In this document: positions 17,957-25,893 of the stretch, piece by piece | Layout of the letters: every line of letters starts with the position of its first letter | Position numbering within the stretch: the first letter of the stretch is position 1 | Origin: Acidobacteriota bacterium | GTDB taxonomy: Bacteria; Acidobacteriota; Vicinamibacteria; Vicinamibacterales; SCN-69-37 | Assembly: GCA_947467605.1 (NCBI GenBank) | Contig: CANIII010000002.1 | Span: 1 to 64,000, forward strand | DNA: 64,000 nt | Direction of reading: 5' to 3' | Made by a program: the position numbers and the translations under genes | The notes under the pieces: model-generated | The model's database searches: none | The model's input: the letters and a program-made list of their open reading frames with translations, nothing else | Told to the model about the DNA's origin: nothing

Positions 17957-18744
17957 CATACAGAATCGGGCTCGCTCTCGTGATCGGCGTGGTGGCGCTC
18001 GCAGTGCTCGGTCCGTGGCTCTCGCCGTACGATCCGGCAGCGCAATGGTTGCCACTGCGTTTGCAAGGGCCCACGTGGGCGCATCCGTTTGGACTCGATG
18101 AGTTGGGCCGCGACATCCTCGCGCGCCTGATTGTCGGCGCACGGATCTCACTCCTCGTTGGCGTTGCGGTGGTCTCGGTGTCTGCGAGTGTCGGACTCGT
18201 GATTGGCGCCATCGCCGGCTACACCGGGGGCTGGGTCGATGCCCTCATCGGGCGCGTGATGGACGTGCTGCTCGCGTTCCCAGGCATCCTGCTGTCGATC
18301 GCACTGGTCGCCGTGCTCGGCCCGAGCCTCGCGCACGTCGTGCTCGCGCTGGTTGTCGGTGGCTGGGTCGGCTACGCGCGACTCGTGCGTGGGCAAGCCC
18401 TCAAGCTGCGAGAGCTGGAGTTTGTGCAGGCCGCCCGCGCCATCGGCGCCCCGACGTGGCGCGTGCTCCGCGATCACGTGGTGCCCGGCGTGCTGCCCGC
18501 GTTGATCGTGCAGTCCACGCTCGGCATGGCCGGCGCCATCATTGCTGAGGCGTCATTGAGTTTTCTCGGTCTCGGCGTGCAACCGCCGACGCCCAGTTGG
18601 GGCACGATGCTCGATGCGGGACGCGGGCATCTGCTCGACGCGCCGCACCTCACGCTCGTGCCGGGGCTGGCGATTGCGTTGCTGGTGCTCGGCCTGAATT
18701 TCGTCGGCGATGGCTTGCGCGACCGACTGTCGCCGCGCGGCTGA
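17953..18744 (+). CDS. Dipeptide/oligopeptide ABC transporter permease, DppC/OppC type
   Basis: A 263-residue permease, partner of the DppB-type protein it overlaps by four bases. Diagnostic features are the N-terminal helix, H-P-F-G-L-D-E-L-G-R-D-I-L-A-R (the DppC signature), helices in the middle, the EAA loop F-V-Q-A-A-R-A-I-G-A, and the conserved end E-A-S-L-S-F-L-G-L-G-V-Q-P-P-T-P-S-W-G. It is slightly shorter than the usual 290-300 because the cytoplasmic N-terminal tail is missing. ATG 17953 was preferred; upstream in-frame codons lie inside dppB and do not resemble the family. Confidence 0.92.
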   Translation: MTYRIGLALVIGVVALAVLGPWLSPYDPAAQWLPLRLQGPTWAHPFGLDELGRDILARLIVGARISLLVGVAVVSVSASVGLVIGAIAGYTGGWVDALIGRVMDVLLAFPGILLSIALVAVLGPSLAHVVLALVVGGWVGYARLVRGQALKLRELEFVQAARAIGAPTWRVLRDHVVPGVLPALIVQSTLGMAGAIIAEASLSFLGLGVQPPTPSWGTMLDAGRGHLLDAPHLTLVPGLAIALLVLGLNFVGDGLRDRLSPRG

Positions 18745-18761
18745 CGTCCGCTCGTCAGGCT

Positions 18762-18798
18762 GGTAGGAGCCGCCGGGCTTTAGCCCGGCGGACCTATC
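18762..18798. repeat. REP-like palindrome between convergent genes, possible bidirectional terminator
   Basis: A core of CCGCCGGGCT-TT-AGCCCGGCGG forms a perfect ten-base-pair stem, extended by GGTAGGAG on the left and ACCTATC on the right. It fills the gap between the convergent dppC-type permease and the TPR gene. It shares the GTAGG...GGGCT..AGCCC...CCTA pattern with the palindrome inside fmt. No T run follows, so it may be a repeat element rather than an intrinsic terminator. Confidence 0.6.
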
Positions 18799-20137
18799 GC
18801 ATGATGCGCTTGAGACGCAGCAACTCCGCGTTGGTCGGATCCGCCGTGAGCGCGCTTGCGAGTGTCGCGCGCGCCTCTGCGGCTCGCCCGTCGCGCCACT
18901 GCGCATCCGCCAGCTGCGCCATTGTTGGGGCATCGCGCTGACCCGCGTCGAACAATCGCTGCAGGTACACGCGCGCCCGACTGAAACTGCCCGTGCGCAT
19001 GGCCAGCGTGCCGAGACGTCGTGCGCGTGCCGCACGCACGGCGGGCGTCGCGGTATCGCCTTCGAGGGCGTCAAGCTTGGTCAGTGAGTCGAGCGCGTCG
19101 GTGAACTGCCCAAGCCGTTCGCTCGCGTCCGCGAAATAGCCAAGCGCTTCGGCCGTGACAGGCGCATTCGCCACCGCTTGCTCGAGGGTGCGTAGAGCCG
19201 TGGCCGAATCTCCCGACAGAAACTGCGCGCGTCCGAGCAAGGCGAGTACCTCGCCGCGACGCGCCGTGCCCGCGAGGGCGCGCTCCAGCGCGTTGAGGGC
19301 CAGCGTCACGGTGCGCCGATCCTGATTGCGCTCGGCACGCGCCAGATACACCCGGCCGAGTGCCAACTGCACCTGTGCGTCGTTCGGCTCTTGCGCCGCC
19401 GCGTCATTCAAAGTGGCCAGCGCGCCGTCGAACTGCCCCTGCCGCGCTTCCGCCAGCGCCAGCGCGATGTTGCGCGGCGTCTGCGGATCGAGCGACGCCA
19501 ACGACTGCAGTTGCGTCAACTCGTCGACCGGGCGACCAATCGAGCGGTAGACATCGGCGAGTTCCTCACGTGCCGCGGTCAGGGTCGGCGCCACGCGAAT
19601 GGCCTGTTCGAGCGACGCAATCGCCAGAGGTACCGCCTGAGTGTCGCGCAGGACGAGGCCCAGCAGATAGTGCGCTTCGCCGAAGTTGTCGTTGATGCCG
19701 ACAGCGCGGCGCAGCGGTTCAATCGCCGTTGAGGGCGCGCCGGCGCGATACCGGGCGAGGCCGAGTTTGTATTGCCGGTTCGCATCCTGCGGGTCGAGTT
19801 GCACGCATCGCTCATACGCCGACGCCGCACGTGCATCGTCGCCCTGCGTGCTGTAGAGGTCGCCGAGCAGTTCAAGCGGCTGCGTTGAACGCTGTGCCAG
19901 GCGCGCGGCATCCAGCCAATCGCGGATCGCGTCGTCGGCGCGCCGTTGGTCGCGGTAGGCCTGGCCCCGGCGGATGTGCGCGGCCACCGACTCCGGTCGG
20001 AGGCCCAGCGCCTCGCTATACGACACACTGGCGCCAAACGCGTTGCCGCCACCCAGGGCGCGGTCGCCGTCGGCCATCAGCGTCCGATACCGGCGGTCGC
20101 GATCGACGACCTGAATGACGATCGTGAGCAGGGCCAC
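18794..20137 (-). CDS. TPR-repeat protein with N-terminal membrane anchor
   Basis: A 447-residue protein almost entirely built of tetratricopeptide repeats, visible as repeated A-x6-A-x2-Y/L-x-R/E-A-L and P-x3-A-x4-G spacing (for example A-S-A-Y-E-R-C-V-Q-L-D-P and I-A-S-L-E-Q-A-I-R-V-A-P). The start is uncertain: GTG 20137 is the only standard codon, but the upstream frame continues the hydrophobic run (L-L-A-L-I-G-L-L-A-T-V-V), so a rarer start such as CTG or ATT near 20150-20190 may give a full transmembrane helix. TPR scaffolds mediate protein assembly; no client is indicated. Divergent from the ECF sigma gene. Confidence 0.78.
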   Translation of the reverse strand: MALLTIVIQVVDRDRRYRTLMADGDRALGGGNAFGASVSYSEALGLRPESVAAHIRRGQAYRDQRRADDAIRDWLDAARLAQRSTQPLELLGDLYSTQGDDARAASAYERCVQLDPQDANRQYKLGLARYRAGAPSTAIEPLRRAVGINDNFGEAHYLLGLVLRDTQAVPLAIASLEQAIRVAPTLTAAREELADVYRSIGRPVDELTQLQSLASLDPQTPRNIALALAEARQGQFDGALATLNDAAAQEPNDAQVQLALGRVYLARAERNQDRRTVTLALNALERALAGTARRGEVLALLGRAQFLSGDSATALRTLEQAVANAPVTAEALGYFADASERLGQFTDALDSLTKLDALEGDTATPAVRAARARRLGTLAMRTGSFSRARVYLQRLFDAGQRDAPTMAQLADAQWRDGRAAEARATLASALTADPTNAELLRLKRIMR

Positions 20138-20259
20138 GACCGTGGCCAGCAGCCCGATGAGCGCGAGGAGTGAGGAGCGGGAGCGAATGGCCCATCTTAA
20201 ACCGGCGGGGAACGGAATCCCGGCAGCGGTGTCTTAATGAGGTAGAGGCCGGTGCTACC

Positions 20260-20895
20260 ATGGAGCCCAACGCCGTGAAGCCACTTCGCGCACTCACGTG
20301 GAACGATGCAACGACCAGCGATTGGGCGTTGGTGCAATCCTGTGCTGCCGGCGACGAAGCCGCCTGCACACGGCTTGTGGCCGACCACCAGCGGATGGTC
20401 TATCAGCTGGCCCTGCACCTCCTCGGCGACCCGCAAGAAGCCCTCGATCTCTCGCAGGAAGTGTTCCTCCGCGTCTTCCGCACGCTGTCGCAGTTCCGCG
20501 GACATGCCGCGCTGAAGACCTGGATCTACCGGATCGTCATCAATCAGGCCTCCAACCGGCAGCGCTGGTGGAGGCGTCGGCATCGCAACCAGCAGGTGCC
20601 GCTCGATCTACACATTGAGACCAACGGCGACGTGCCCGACACACGCGGCACGGTCATGCCAGACCGCGCCCTCGGTCAGCAGGAAGTAAAGACCATGGTC
20701 TGGCGTGCGTTGGACCAGCTGCCGTTTGATCAGCGTGCCGTGATCGTGCTGCGCGAAATCGACGAGATGAGTTACGACGAGATTGCCGACTCGCTCGGCG
20801 TTGCGGTCGGCACGGTGAAGTCGCGTCTGGCTCGCGCGCGTGAACAGCTGCGGGCGGCCCTGGTGACGACGCGTGAAGCCGGGAGGGTGTCATGA
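20260..20895 (+). CDS. ECF-family RNA polymerase sigma factor
   Basis: A 211-residue sigma-70-like protein with only regions 2 and 4. Region 2 shows D-L-S-Q-E-V-F-L-R-V-F-R and F-R-G-H-A-A-L-K-T-W-I-Y-R-I (core binding and -10 recognition); region 4 shows L-P-F-D-Q-R-A-V-I-V-L-R, M-S-Y-D-E-I-A-D and V-G-T-V-K-S-R-L-A-R-A-R (helix-turn-helix for -35). ATG 20260 is used because earlier in-frame codons give no family match. A conserved feature is tight coupling to the next gene, an anti-sigma factor, via an ATGA overlap, so the pair is probably autoregulated. The inducing stress is unknown. Confidence 0.92.
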   Translation: MEPNAVKPLRALTWNDATTSDWALVQSCAAGDEAACTRLVADHQRMVYQLALHLLGDPQEALDLSQEVFLRVFRTLSQFRGHAALKTWIYRIVINQASNRQRWWRRRHRNQQVPLDLHIETNGDVPDTRGTVMPDRALGQQEVKTMVWRALDQLPFDQRAVIVLREIDEMSYDEIADSLGVAVGTVKSRLARAREQLRAALVTTREAGRVS

Positions 20896-21623
20896 GCCGC
20901 AATTTCGGTTCGTGCGTCGCCGTGCAGAACCACCTGAATGCGTTCGCGGATGGCGAATTGCGCGGGGACGTGCTGCGCGCGGCGTCGCAGCACATTGAAG
21001 CCTGCCGTCGCTGTGCGACGCGGGTCGACGAAATCAGCGAACTCGGGAACTTGCTGCGTGAGTGTGTCGCGGTGGAAACCGACGTGAACGAGCCGCCGGA
21101 TTTGGCGGGTCTGGCCGACGGCGTGGTCAGCCGCATTCGCGCCGAAGATCACGAGTCGTGGCGCAGCATGGTCGAACGCGCGACCGACGATCTGCATTGG
21201 GTGATGGTCGGTGTCGGGTCGGTGGCCGCCGCATTTGTGTCGGCCTTGATCGTGTCGGTCGTTGTGCAGTCGGGCGTCGGTCAGCGGGCGGACTCGCTCG
21301 CGGCGATGTTGAACACGCTCGCGCTGTCACCACCGGAACTCGGCTACGCGACGGTGGTGCCGGTCAGCCTCGCATCGTTTGATGACGACGTGCAGCTGAC
21401 GAGTCTGGCGGAAGTGAATGACGATGGCCACGTGCTGAGTCTGGAGTTGCTGTCGAATCTTGACAAGCTCTCGAGCCTCGACAAGAAAGACGCGGCGATC
21501 CTCATGTCGGAGTTGCGCCGGATGAAGTTTCAGCAGCAGCTCGAACGCCGCATGACCGATCCCAGCGGTCGCCGGTTCGTGTGGGTCTTCAGCACGACCG
21601 AAGTCCGCGCCAACGTTCTCTAA
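20892..21623 (+). CDS. Membrane-bound zinc-finger anti-sigma factor
   Basis: A 243-residue protein overlapping the sigma gene by four bases. Residues 1-60 form a zf-HC2 anti-sigma domain with H34-x3-C38-x2-C41 binding zinc and N-terminal cysteine C8 nearby. One transmembrane helix follows at about 108-132 (W-V-M-V-G-V-G-S-V-A-A-A-F-V). The remaining 110 residues are periplasmic and rich in L-S-S-L-D-K-K-type segments, with no recognised sensor domain. It would hold the upstream ECF sigma factor at the membrane until a signal releases it. Ends four bases before a convergent gene. Confidence 0.88.
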   Translation: MSRNFGSCVAVQNHLNAFADGELRGDVLRAASQHIEACRRCATRVDEISELGNLLRECVAVETDVNEPPDLAGLADGVVSRIRAEDHESWRSMVERATDDLHWVMVGVGSVAAAFVSALIVSVVVQSGVGQRADSLAAMLNTLALSPPELGYATVVPVSLASFDDDVQLTSLAEVNDDGHVLSLELLSNLDKLSSLDKKDAAILMSELRRMKFQQQLERRMTDPSGRRFVWVFSTTEVRANVL

Positions 21624-21626
21624 AAC

Positions 21627-23756
21627 CTACTTCACGACCTGCGTCGCCACGTTCTGCAGCGCATCGGTCGCGCGAATCATCACGCGCGCCGGATCGGTGC
21701 CGGCCGGCAACACCACTTCGTATTGCTCTTCGCGGGAATCCGCGACGCCATCGATCGGCGTGATGGGGGTGAAGGCCGCGCCCGCGATGGAGTACTCGAC
21801 ATGATCGATCGCCGACTGCGCATCGCGCACCCTGAACGTCACACGCGTCGGTACGGGCCGTGCCGCGTCGACGATGATGACTGGCGCCGTGTTGTCGATC
21901 TCGAACGGCGCGCTTTCACGTTCGCCTGTGAGCGCACGGTCAGCCGTGTTGGAGGCGGCATCCGTCACGCTGATCTTGAGCGTGTAGCGGCCGTCGGGCA
22001 CGCTCGTCGTATCCCAGACGATCATGGCGTCGAGCCAGCCGGTGCGCCATTCGTGCCACGACGTCTCGCCCTCGCGGCGGTACGACAACGTGTAGGTCAG
22101 GCGATCGCTGTCGCTGTCTTCGGCGCGCCACGAGAAGGTCTGGAGGCCTTTCTGAAACATGCGACGACCCATCGCCGGCGCGGCGGCCAGCGCATCGCCC
22201 TGCGCGGCACGTCGCTGTTGAGCCGTGGCATCGTCGAGCCCGGCAATCGCGCCGTCGTCTGAAAACGGTTTCTGAAAGACCGCGCCCGGCGGGTGGACGG
22301 TGATGGATGTGACCACCGGCCGCGCGTTGGCCGGCATGTAGCCAACGCTAACCGACGTCAGTGCCGCGGGCGTGGATGATGCACCCGGTGTGAAGACGGC
22401 TTTCCACTGCAGGTAGCGGGCGGCCGGGCTCTGCACAGGTGTACCGGCGGCGACGGTGTACGGAGCGGACCAGTCGCTCCACGAGTCGTCGGGATGATCC
22501 GTGTTGCCGCTGCGTGTGTAGAGCGTGACGGGGCCGGCGGCTTCCCAGCGAATCGTGCCCCAGCGTGCACCGGTTTTCGCGTCGCGGGTCGCCGATACGA
22601 ATGTGCCGGGCGAGGCGAGTGCGGTGCCGAACTGCTGCACGCGACCTGGGTTGGCCGTCGCGAGGAGCGTGCGACCGCCTGCGCGCGCCATGCGCGTGAC
22701 TTGTTTGGCATCCACGCCGTTGATCAGCACGTCGGTGCCGTTTGGACGAATGCTGAAGATGTGGCCATCGGGCCCGGTGGCGGCGAGAATCGCGCCGGCA
22801 TCGCCCATCGCGATGTCGTAGACGAGGTCGCTCGTTTCCCAGAGTGGCTCGGGCAGTCCGGTCGTTGGGATGCGATAGATCACGGATTTGCGGGCCGTGG
22901 TTGGCGCGGCAGGTGAGGTTGATGCGGCCGCTGAGGCGCCGAGGCTTGCGGCTCCGCCCGGGCCATCCGCGGCGCCGCCTGCGCCGTCGGCGGCGAGTGT
23001 GGAGGCGAAGATGGTGCCATCGGGCGCGGCGGCGAGTCCGCGAATTTCGGCGAGGCCGGAGTCGAAGAGCGCCGTCGGGCGATCGGTAGCGTCGATGCGA
23101 TAGACGCGACCGGGGCCTTCCGTACCGAGGAGCATGCGGCCGGTGGCGTCGAGCGCGAGCGAGACCACGTGCGCGGCCGCCGGTTTGTAGATGGCCGTGC
23201 TCGTGCCGTCCATCTCCACGCGGTAGATGACGGCGGGTGAGCCGGCGCCGACCCAAAGTCGGCCACGCGCATCGATCGCGAGCGCCCAGATGTACTTCTC
23301 TGCTGGATCGAAGAACACCTTGGACGCGCCGGCCGCGTCGATGACGTAGACCTTGCCGTCCGGGCCGGAGGCCGCGAAGACGCGACCGTCTGGCGCCACG
23401 GCAACCGCGTAGATGTTGGTTTCGGCCGTGTCGAGAATGGTGGCGACCTGGCCGGCGCGGCTGCGAAGTACGCGGCCGTCCCCGCCGGTGCCTGCGACCC
23501 AGACGTCGCCGGCACCTGTGGCCAACGACCAGATCTGGGGTGAGGCGGCATCGTGCAGCACGCTGACGGCCGGCGCGGCCATCACCCGGCCGACTTCATC
23601 GACCGAGACGCCGATCGCTTGCCCCTTGAGAAAGTCGGCTTGCGAGGCGGTGGTCCACGTGACGGCGCCCGACGCATGGAGCGTGGCGAGCGCGCTGGCG
23701 GTGAGAAGACCGAGGGCCAGAGCCGCCGCGCGGGGCGATCGCGAAAATGAGGTCAT
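21627..23756 (-). CDS. Secreted multi-blade beta-propeller protein of unknown function
   Basis: A 709-residue exported protein with a clear signal peptide (A-A-A-L-A-L-G-L-L-T-A-S-A-L-A). Residues about 60-390 hold repeated propeller-like strands such as V-A-P-D-G-R-V-F-A-A-S-G-P-D-G-K-V-Y and A-P-D-G-T-I-F-A-S. A low-complexity Gly/Ala/Ser/Pro insert interrupts it near 255-285. The C-terminal third is beta-sandwich-like, with Y-T-L-S-Y-R and D-N-T-A-P-V-I motifs of extracellular Ig-like domains. It starts 13 bases after the S55 peptidase gene, so the two are probably one operon, suggesting a protease with an extracytoplasmic partner. I do not recognise a named family. Confidence 0.75.
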   Translation of the reverse strand: MTSFSRSPRAAALALGLLTASALATLHASGAVTWTTASQADFLKGQAIGVSVDEVGRVMAAPAVSVLHDAASPQIWSLATGAGDVWVAGTGGDGRVLRSRAGQVATILDTAETNIYAVAVAPDGRVFAASGPDGKVYVIDAAGASKVFFDPAEKYIWALAIDARGRLWVGAGSPAVIYRVEMDGTSTAIYKPAAAHVVSLALDATGRMLLGTEGPGRVYRIDATDRPTALFDSGLAEIRGLAAAPDGTIFASTLAADGAGGAADGPGGAASLGASAAASTSPAAPTTARKSVIYRIPTTGLPEPLWETSDLVYDIAMGDAGAILAATGPDGHIFSIRPNGTDVLINGVDAKQVTRMARAGGRTLLATANPGRVQQFGTALASPGTFVSATRDAKTGARWGTIRWEAAGPVTLYTRSGNTDHPDDSWSDWSAPYTVAAGTPVQSPAARYLQWKAVFTPGASSTPAALTSVSVGYMPANARPVVTSITVHPPGAVFQKPFSDDGAIAGLDDATAQQRRAAQGDALAAAPAMGRRMFQKGLQTFSWRAEDSDSDRLTYTLSYRREGETSWHEWRTGWLDAMIVWDTTSVPDGRYTLKISVTDAASNTADRALTGERESAPFEIDNTAPVIIVDAARPVPTRVTFRVRDAQSAIDHVEYSIAGAAFTPITPIDGVADSREEQYEVVLPAGTDPARVMIRATDALQNVATQVVK

Positions 23757-23769
23757 GTCGGAGTCGGTC

Positions 23770-25620
23770 CTATCGGATGTCCGCGCTGAGCGTCAGCGCG
23801 ATTTCTCGTGAGCCGCGCACGACCTTGTCGAGCCGTTCTTCCCAGGCGCCGACGATCGTGCGAGTGATGGTGGAAGGCGAGGCTGATTTGTCGGCGTCGA
23901 GGACACTCCGCGTCGAGCCGGGCAGCGCCGGCTGCGCTCGGCCGGCGATGGTCGTGCCGGTCGCCGATGTCAATAGACGAACGTAGAGCCGGTTGTTGCG
24001 GCGAATGCGATTCAACCCGCTGACCAGATCCGGAATGGATTTCGCGAAGTTCGGATCCAGCTCTTTGTCTTCGAGCGTCGCCAGCGTCGGTGCGTCGCTC
24101 ACGAGCAAGGTCATGGCTGAGGGGCCGCTCGCCGGCAACGTGACCGGGATCGATCGCGTCTCGGTCTGACCTCGGTAGTTGCGCAGCATCACGTGCAGCA
24201 GGTGCGTGCCGCCAAACTTCGGGTGACTCGTGTCGAGCCAGGCGCGCTCGATCGTGAGGCCAGACTGGCTCTCCGCGACGGTGAGCGTCAGGTCGAGCGC
24301 GTCGGGCAGCGCGGTGCCGAGGTCGTTGGCCATCATCGCGGAGAGCGGACCGAGCACGCTGTTAGCCACACCGGCGAGGGCCTGATCACCGGTGAACAGA
24401 TCGTCAATCGCGATGCTGCCGTCGGTGCCGAATGACGCCGTGCCCTTGACGCCCACGGTCATCGTGCCGGCCTGACGTTGGTAGGACGTGAGCACATTCA
24501 AGATCGAGACATACGCAAAGAGCGGCGTCATGGCCGGATCGTGCGCCACGTGAAAGGCAAATGATCGCGTCGGGTACGTGCCGCTGACGAGTTTCAGCGT
24601 GACGTCGAGCTCGCGCGGCTTCGCGCCCATGTCACCACCGACGGCCGTGGCCCGATCCTGCGAGATCGTGCCGATCTGGGGGCCGAGATCCGCGATCTTC
24701 ATCGAATTGGCGAGGCTCGGCAGCACGGTGTAGACACGCGCGCGTGTCATCGACATGCGCGCAGGACCGAGTGCGAGGAACGGATGTCCAAACGCATACA
24801 CGCGCGTGCCGTCCACGTACGTGACCGTGCCGGTGGCGCCCATTTCGAAGTCGCCACGTAAGAGGCTCGCGCCAACCGGATCCCCCGGACGCAGCGTGGC
24901 GGTGGCCGCCTGTGGCGTGGCGCGATCGAGCTCGGATGTGCGGTCGCGCGCGCCGATGCCGGCGCCGAGCACCGTGTCCAGATCACCGGCAATGGCGGCG
25001 TCGAAGCCGTGCATCGACATCGCGAGGCCGATCGGCCGGAGGATCGCGTTACCGAGCCGGGCGTCCGTGGCGACCGAGGCCGGTAGAGCCGAGAGCGGCG
25101 CCATTGCACGATCCATGAGCCGGCGGAGCGTCGCAAAGACGTCGGCAGGCGTCGCATTGACCGGCAGGGCCAGATCACCGGTCGACGGCCGCGATGAACG
25201 GCCGCCGCCATCCACGTCGGCGATCATTTCTTCAATGGGCGTGATGCCGGCGATCGGCTCCTTGGGGAACTGGCCGAGCGCGTACGACACGGCGCCGATG
25301 AGTTTGCCGTTGATGTAGACCGGGCTGCCGCTCATGCCCGCAATCACGCCCGTCTCGGCCAGGCGCCCGCCTGAGAGCCGGGCGAGTATCAGCGTGCGGC
25401 CCGGACCGATGATGTTCTGAAGCGTGGCGATGATGTGGACCTGGAAGTCTTCGAGGGTCTCGCCGGCATAGACCGTGCGTCCGATGCCCTCCATGCCGGC
25501 TTTGACATCGGCGGCCGCCATGAAATTTCCCGGTGTGGCCCGCTGCGGGGCCGCGACGACCAAAGCGCCCGTCAGGGCAACCACAAGAGCGGCAGTGGCG
25601 CGGTGGATCGAACCTGTCAC
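23770..25620 (-). CDS. SpoIVB-type (S55) serine peptidase, secreted
   Basis: A 616-residue exported protein. A signal peptide runs from the GTG start (A-T-A-A-L-V-V-A-L-T-G-A-L-V-V-A-A). The nucleophile motif G-M-S-G-S-P is at 95-100 (Ser97), followed by V-Y-I-N-G-K-L-I-G-A-V. A second conserved block with the presumptive catalytic His279 (Y-A-F-G-H-P-F-L) comes later, followed by an I-G-T-I-S-Q-D-R-A segment. In Bacillus SpoIVB the His block precedes the Ser block, so the order here is reversed. C-terminal 250 residues are beta-rich. Start: GTG 25620 (or the adjacent GTG 25623). Sporulation is not implied. Followed 13 bases later by the beta-propeller gene. Confidence 0.82.
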   Translation of the reverse strand: MTGSIHRATAALVVALTGALVVAAPQRATPGNFMAAADVKAGMEGIGRTVYAGETLEDFQVHIIATLQNIIGPGRTLILARLSGGRLAETGVIAGMSGSPVYINGKLIGAVSYALGQFPKEPIAGITPIEEMIADVDGGGRSSRPSTGDLALPVNATPADVFATLRRLMDRAMAPLSALPASVATDARLGNAILRPIGLAMSMHGFDAAIAGDLDTVLGAGIGARDRTSELDRATPQAATATLRPGDPVGASLLRGDFEMGATGTVTYVDGTRVYAFGHPFLALGPARMSMTRARVYTVLPSLANSMKIADLGPQIGTISQDRATAVGGDMGAKPRELDVTLKLVSGTYPTRSFAFHVAHDPAMTPLFAYVSILNVLTSYQRQAGTMTVGVKGTASFGTDGSIAIDDLFTGDQALAGVANSVLGPLSAMMANDLGTALPDALDLTLTVAESQSGLTIERAWLDTSHPKFGGTHLLHVMLRNYRGQTETRSIPVTLPASGPSAMTLLVSDAPTLATLEDKELDPNFAKSIPDLVSGLNRIRRNNRLYVRLLTSATGTTIAGRAQPALPGSTRSVLDADKSASPSTITRTIVGAWEERLDKVVRGSREIALTLSADIR

Positions 25621-25626
25621 CACGCG

Positions 25627-25635
25627 TTTATAGCA
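25627..25635 (-). promoter_or_regulatory. Candidate extended -10 promoter for the S55 peptidase, possibly leaderless
   Basis: On the minus strand the sequence TGCTATAAA matches an extended -10 (TGnTATAAT, with five of six in the hexamer). A start point six to seven bases downstream would fall on the GTG codon at 25620-25623, implying a leaderless or nearly leaderless message. No good -35 is visible at the expected distance, which is tolerable for an extended -10. Confidence 0.35.
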
Positions 25636-25674
25636 CGTAGCACCCGCCGAGCCGTCTGGAGTACGCCTTCGCAG

Positions 25675-25704
25675 TTGACGAGCGTTGTCTGGCTTTGGTA
25701 CCGT
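25675..25704 (+). promoter_or_regulatory. Candidate promoter of the trp leader and aromatic supraoperon
   Basis: A TTGACG hexamer (five of six to the -35 consensus) at 25675-25680, an 18-base spacer, and TACCGT (three of six to the -10) at 25699-25704. A transcript from about 25711 would begin just before the leader peptide ATG at 25717, the usual arrangement for attenuator leaders. The weak -10 keeps this tentative. A short inverted motif or TrpR-type operator was not evident. Confidence 0.4.
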
Positions 25705-25716
25705 GTGCAAGTTCTC

Positions 25717-25830
25717 ATGGTCAGCATCTGTCGCTTCCAGCAGTCTGTGTGTGTCGCCCGCCCCGCGGCCGTGTGGTCGTATTGGTGGTGGTCCGCGCGC
25801 ATGGCTGAGGGGGCCGGCACTCGCTGTTAA
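25717..25830 (+). CDS. trpL: trp leader peptide
   Basis: A 37-residue leader reading M-V-S-I-C-R-F-Q-Q-S and so on, containing the regulatory run W-S-Y-W-W-W at residues 20-25 (Trp codons at 25774-25776 and 25783-25791, Tyr codon at 25780-25782). Four Trp codons in six are far above expectation and lie inside the loop of a hairpin whose 3' arm is also the antiterminator strand. The TAA at 25828 lies about 30 bases before the terminator stem. As in other trp leaders, its job would be to make ribosomes stall when charged tRNA-Trp is scarce; the peptide itself need not function. The inserted Tyr codon suggests a minor response to tyrosine too. Confidence 0.88.
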   Translation: MVSICRFQQSVCVARPAAVWSYWWWSARMAEGAGTRC

Positions 25831-25893
25831 GACACCAGACGAGACCGGAGAGTTTGAAAAGCCTCTTCAGCGACAGCTGAAGGGGCTTTTTTT
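25766..25893 (+). promoter_or_regulatory. Ribosome-mediated trp attenuator (1:2, 2:3 and 3:4 hairpins)
   Basis: Three mutually exclusive pairings can be drawn. Arm 1, CGGCCGTG (25766-25773), pairs with CATGGCTG (25800-25807), placing the Trp codons in the loop. Arm 2, GCTGAGGGGGC (25804-25814), pairs over eleven positions with arm 3, GCCTCTTCAGC (25861-25871), as the antiterminator. Arm 3 pairs with arm 4, GCTGAAGGGGC (25876-25886), as the terminator. A ribosome stalled at the Trp run covers arm 1 and frees arm 2 to trap arm 3, allowing readthrough into aroDE-trp; a ribosome at the stop codon covers arm 2 and lets the terminator form. All pairings were checked by hand, not by a folding program. 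Confidence 0.85.
25857..25893 (+). terminator. Attenuator terminator (3:4 hairpin with T tract)
   Basis: The stem AAAAGCCTCTTCAGC / GCTGAAGGGGCTTTT closes a GACA tetraloop with only one G-T pair in the GC core, and is followed by an unbroken run of seven T at 25887-25893. This is a textbook intrinsic terminator, 38 bases ahead of the aroDE start. With no long gene upstream to terminate on this strand, its position makes sense only as a leader-region switch. Confidence 0.93.
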
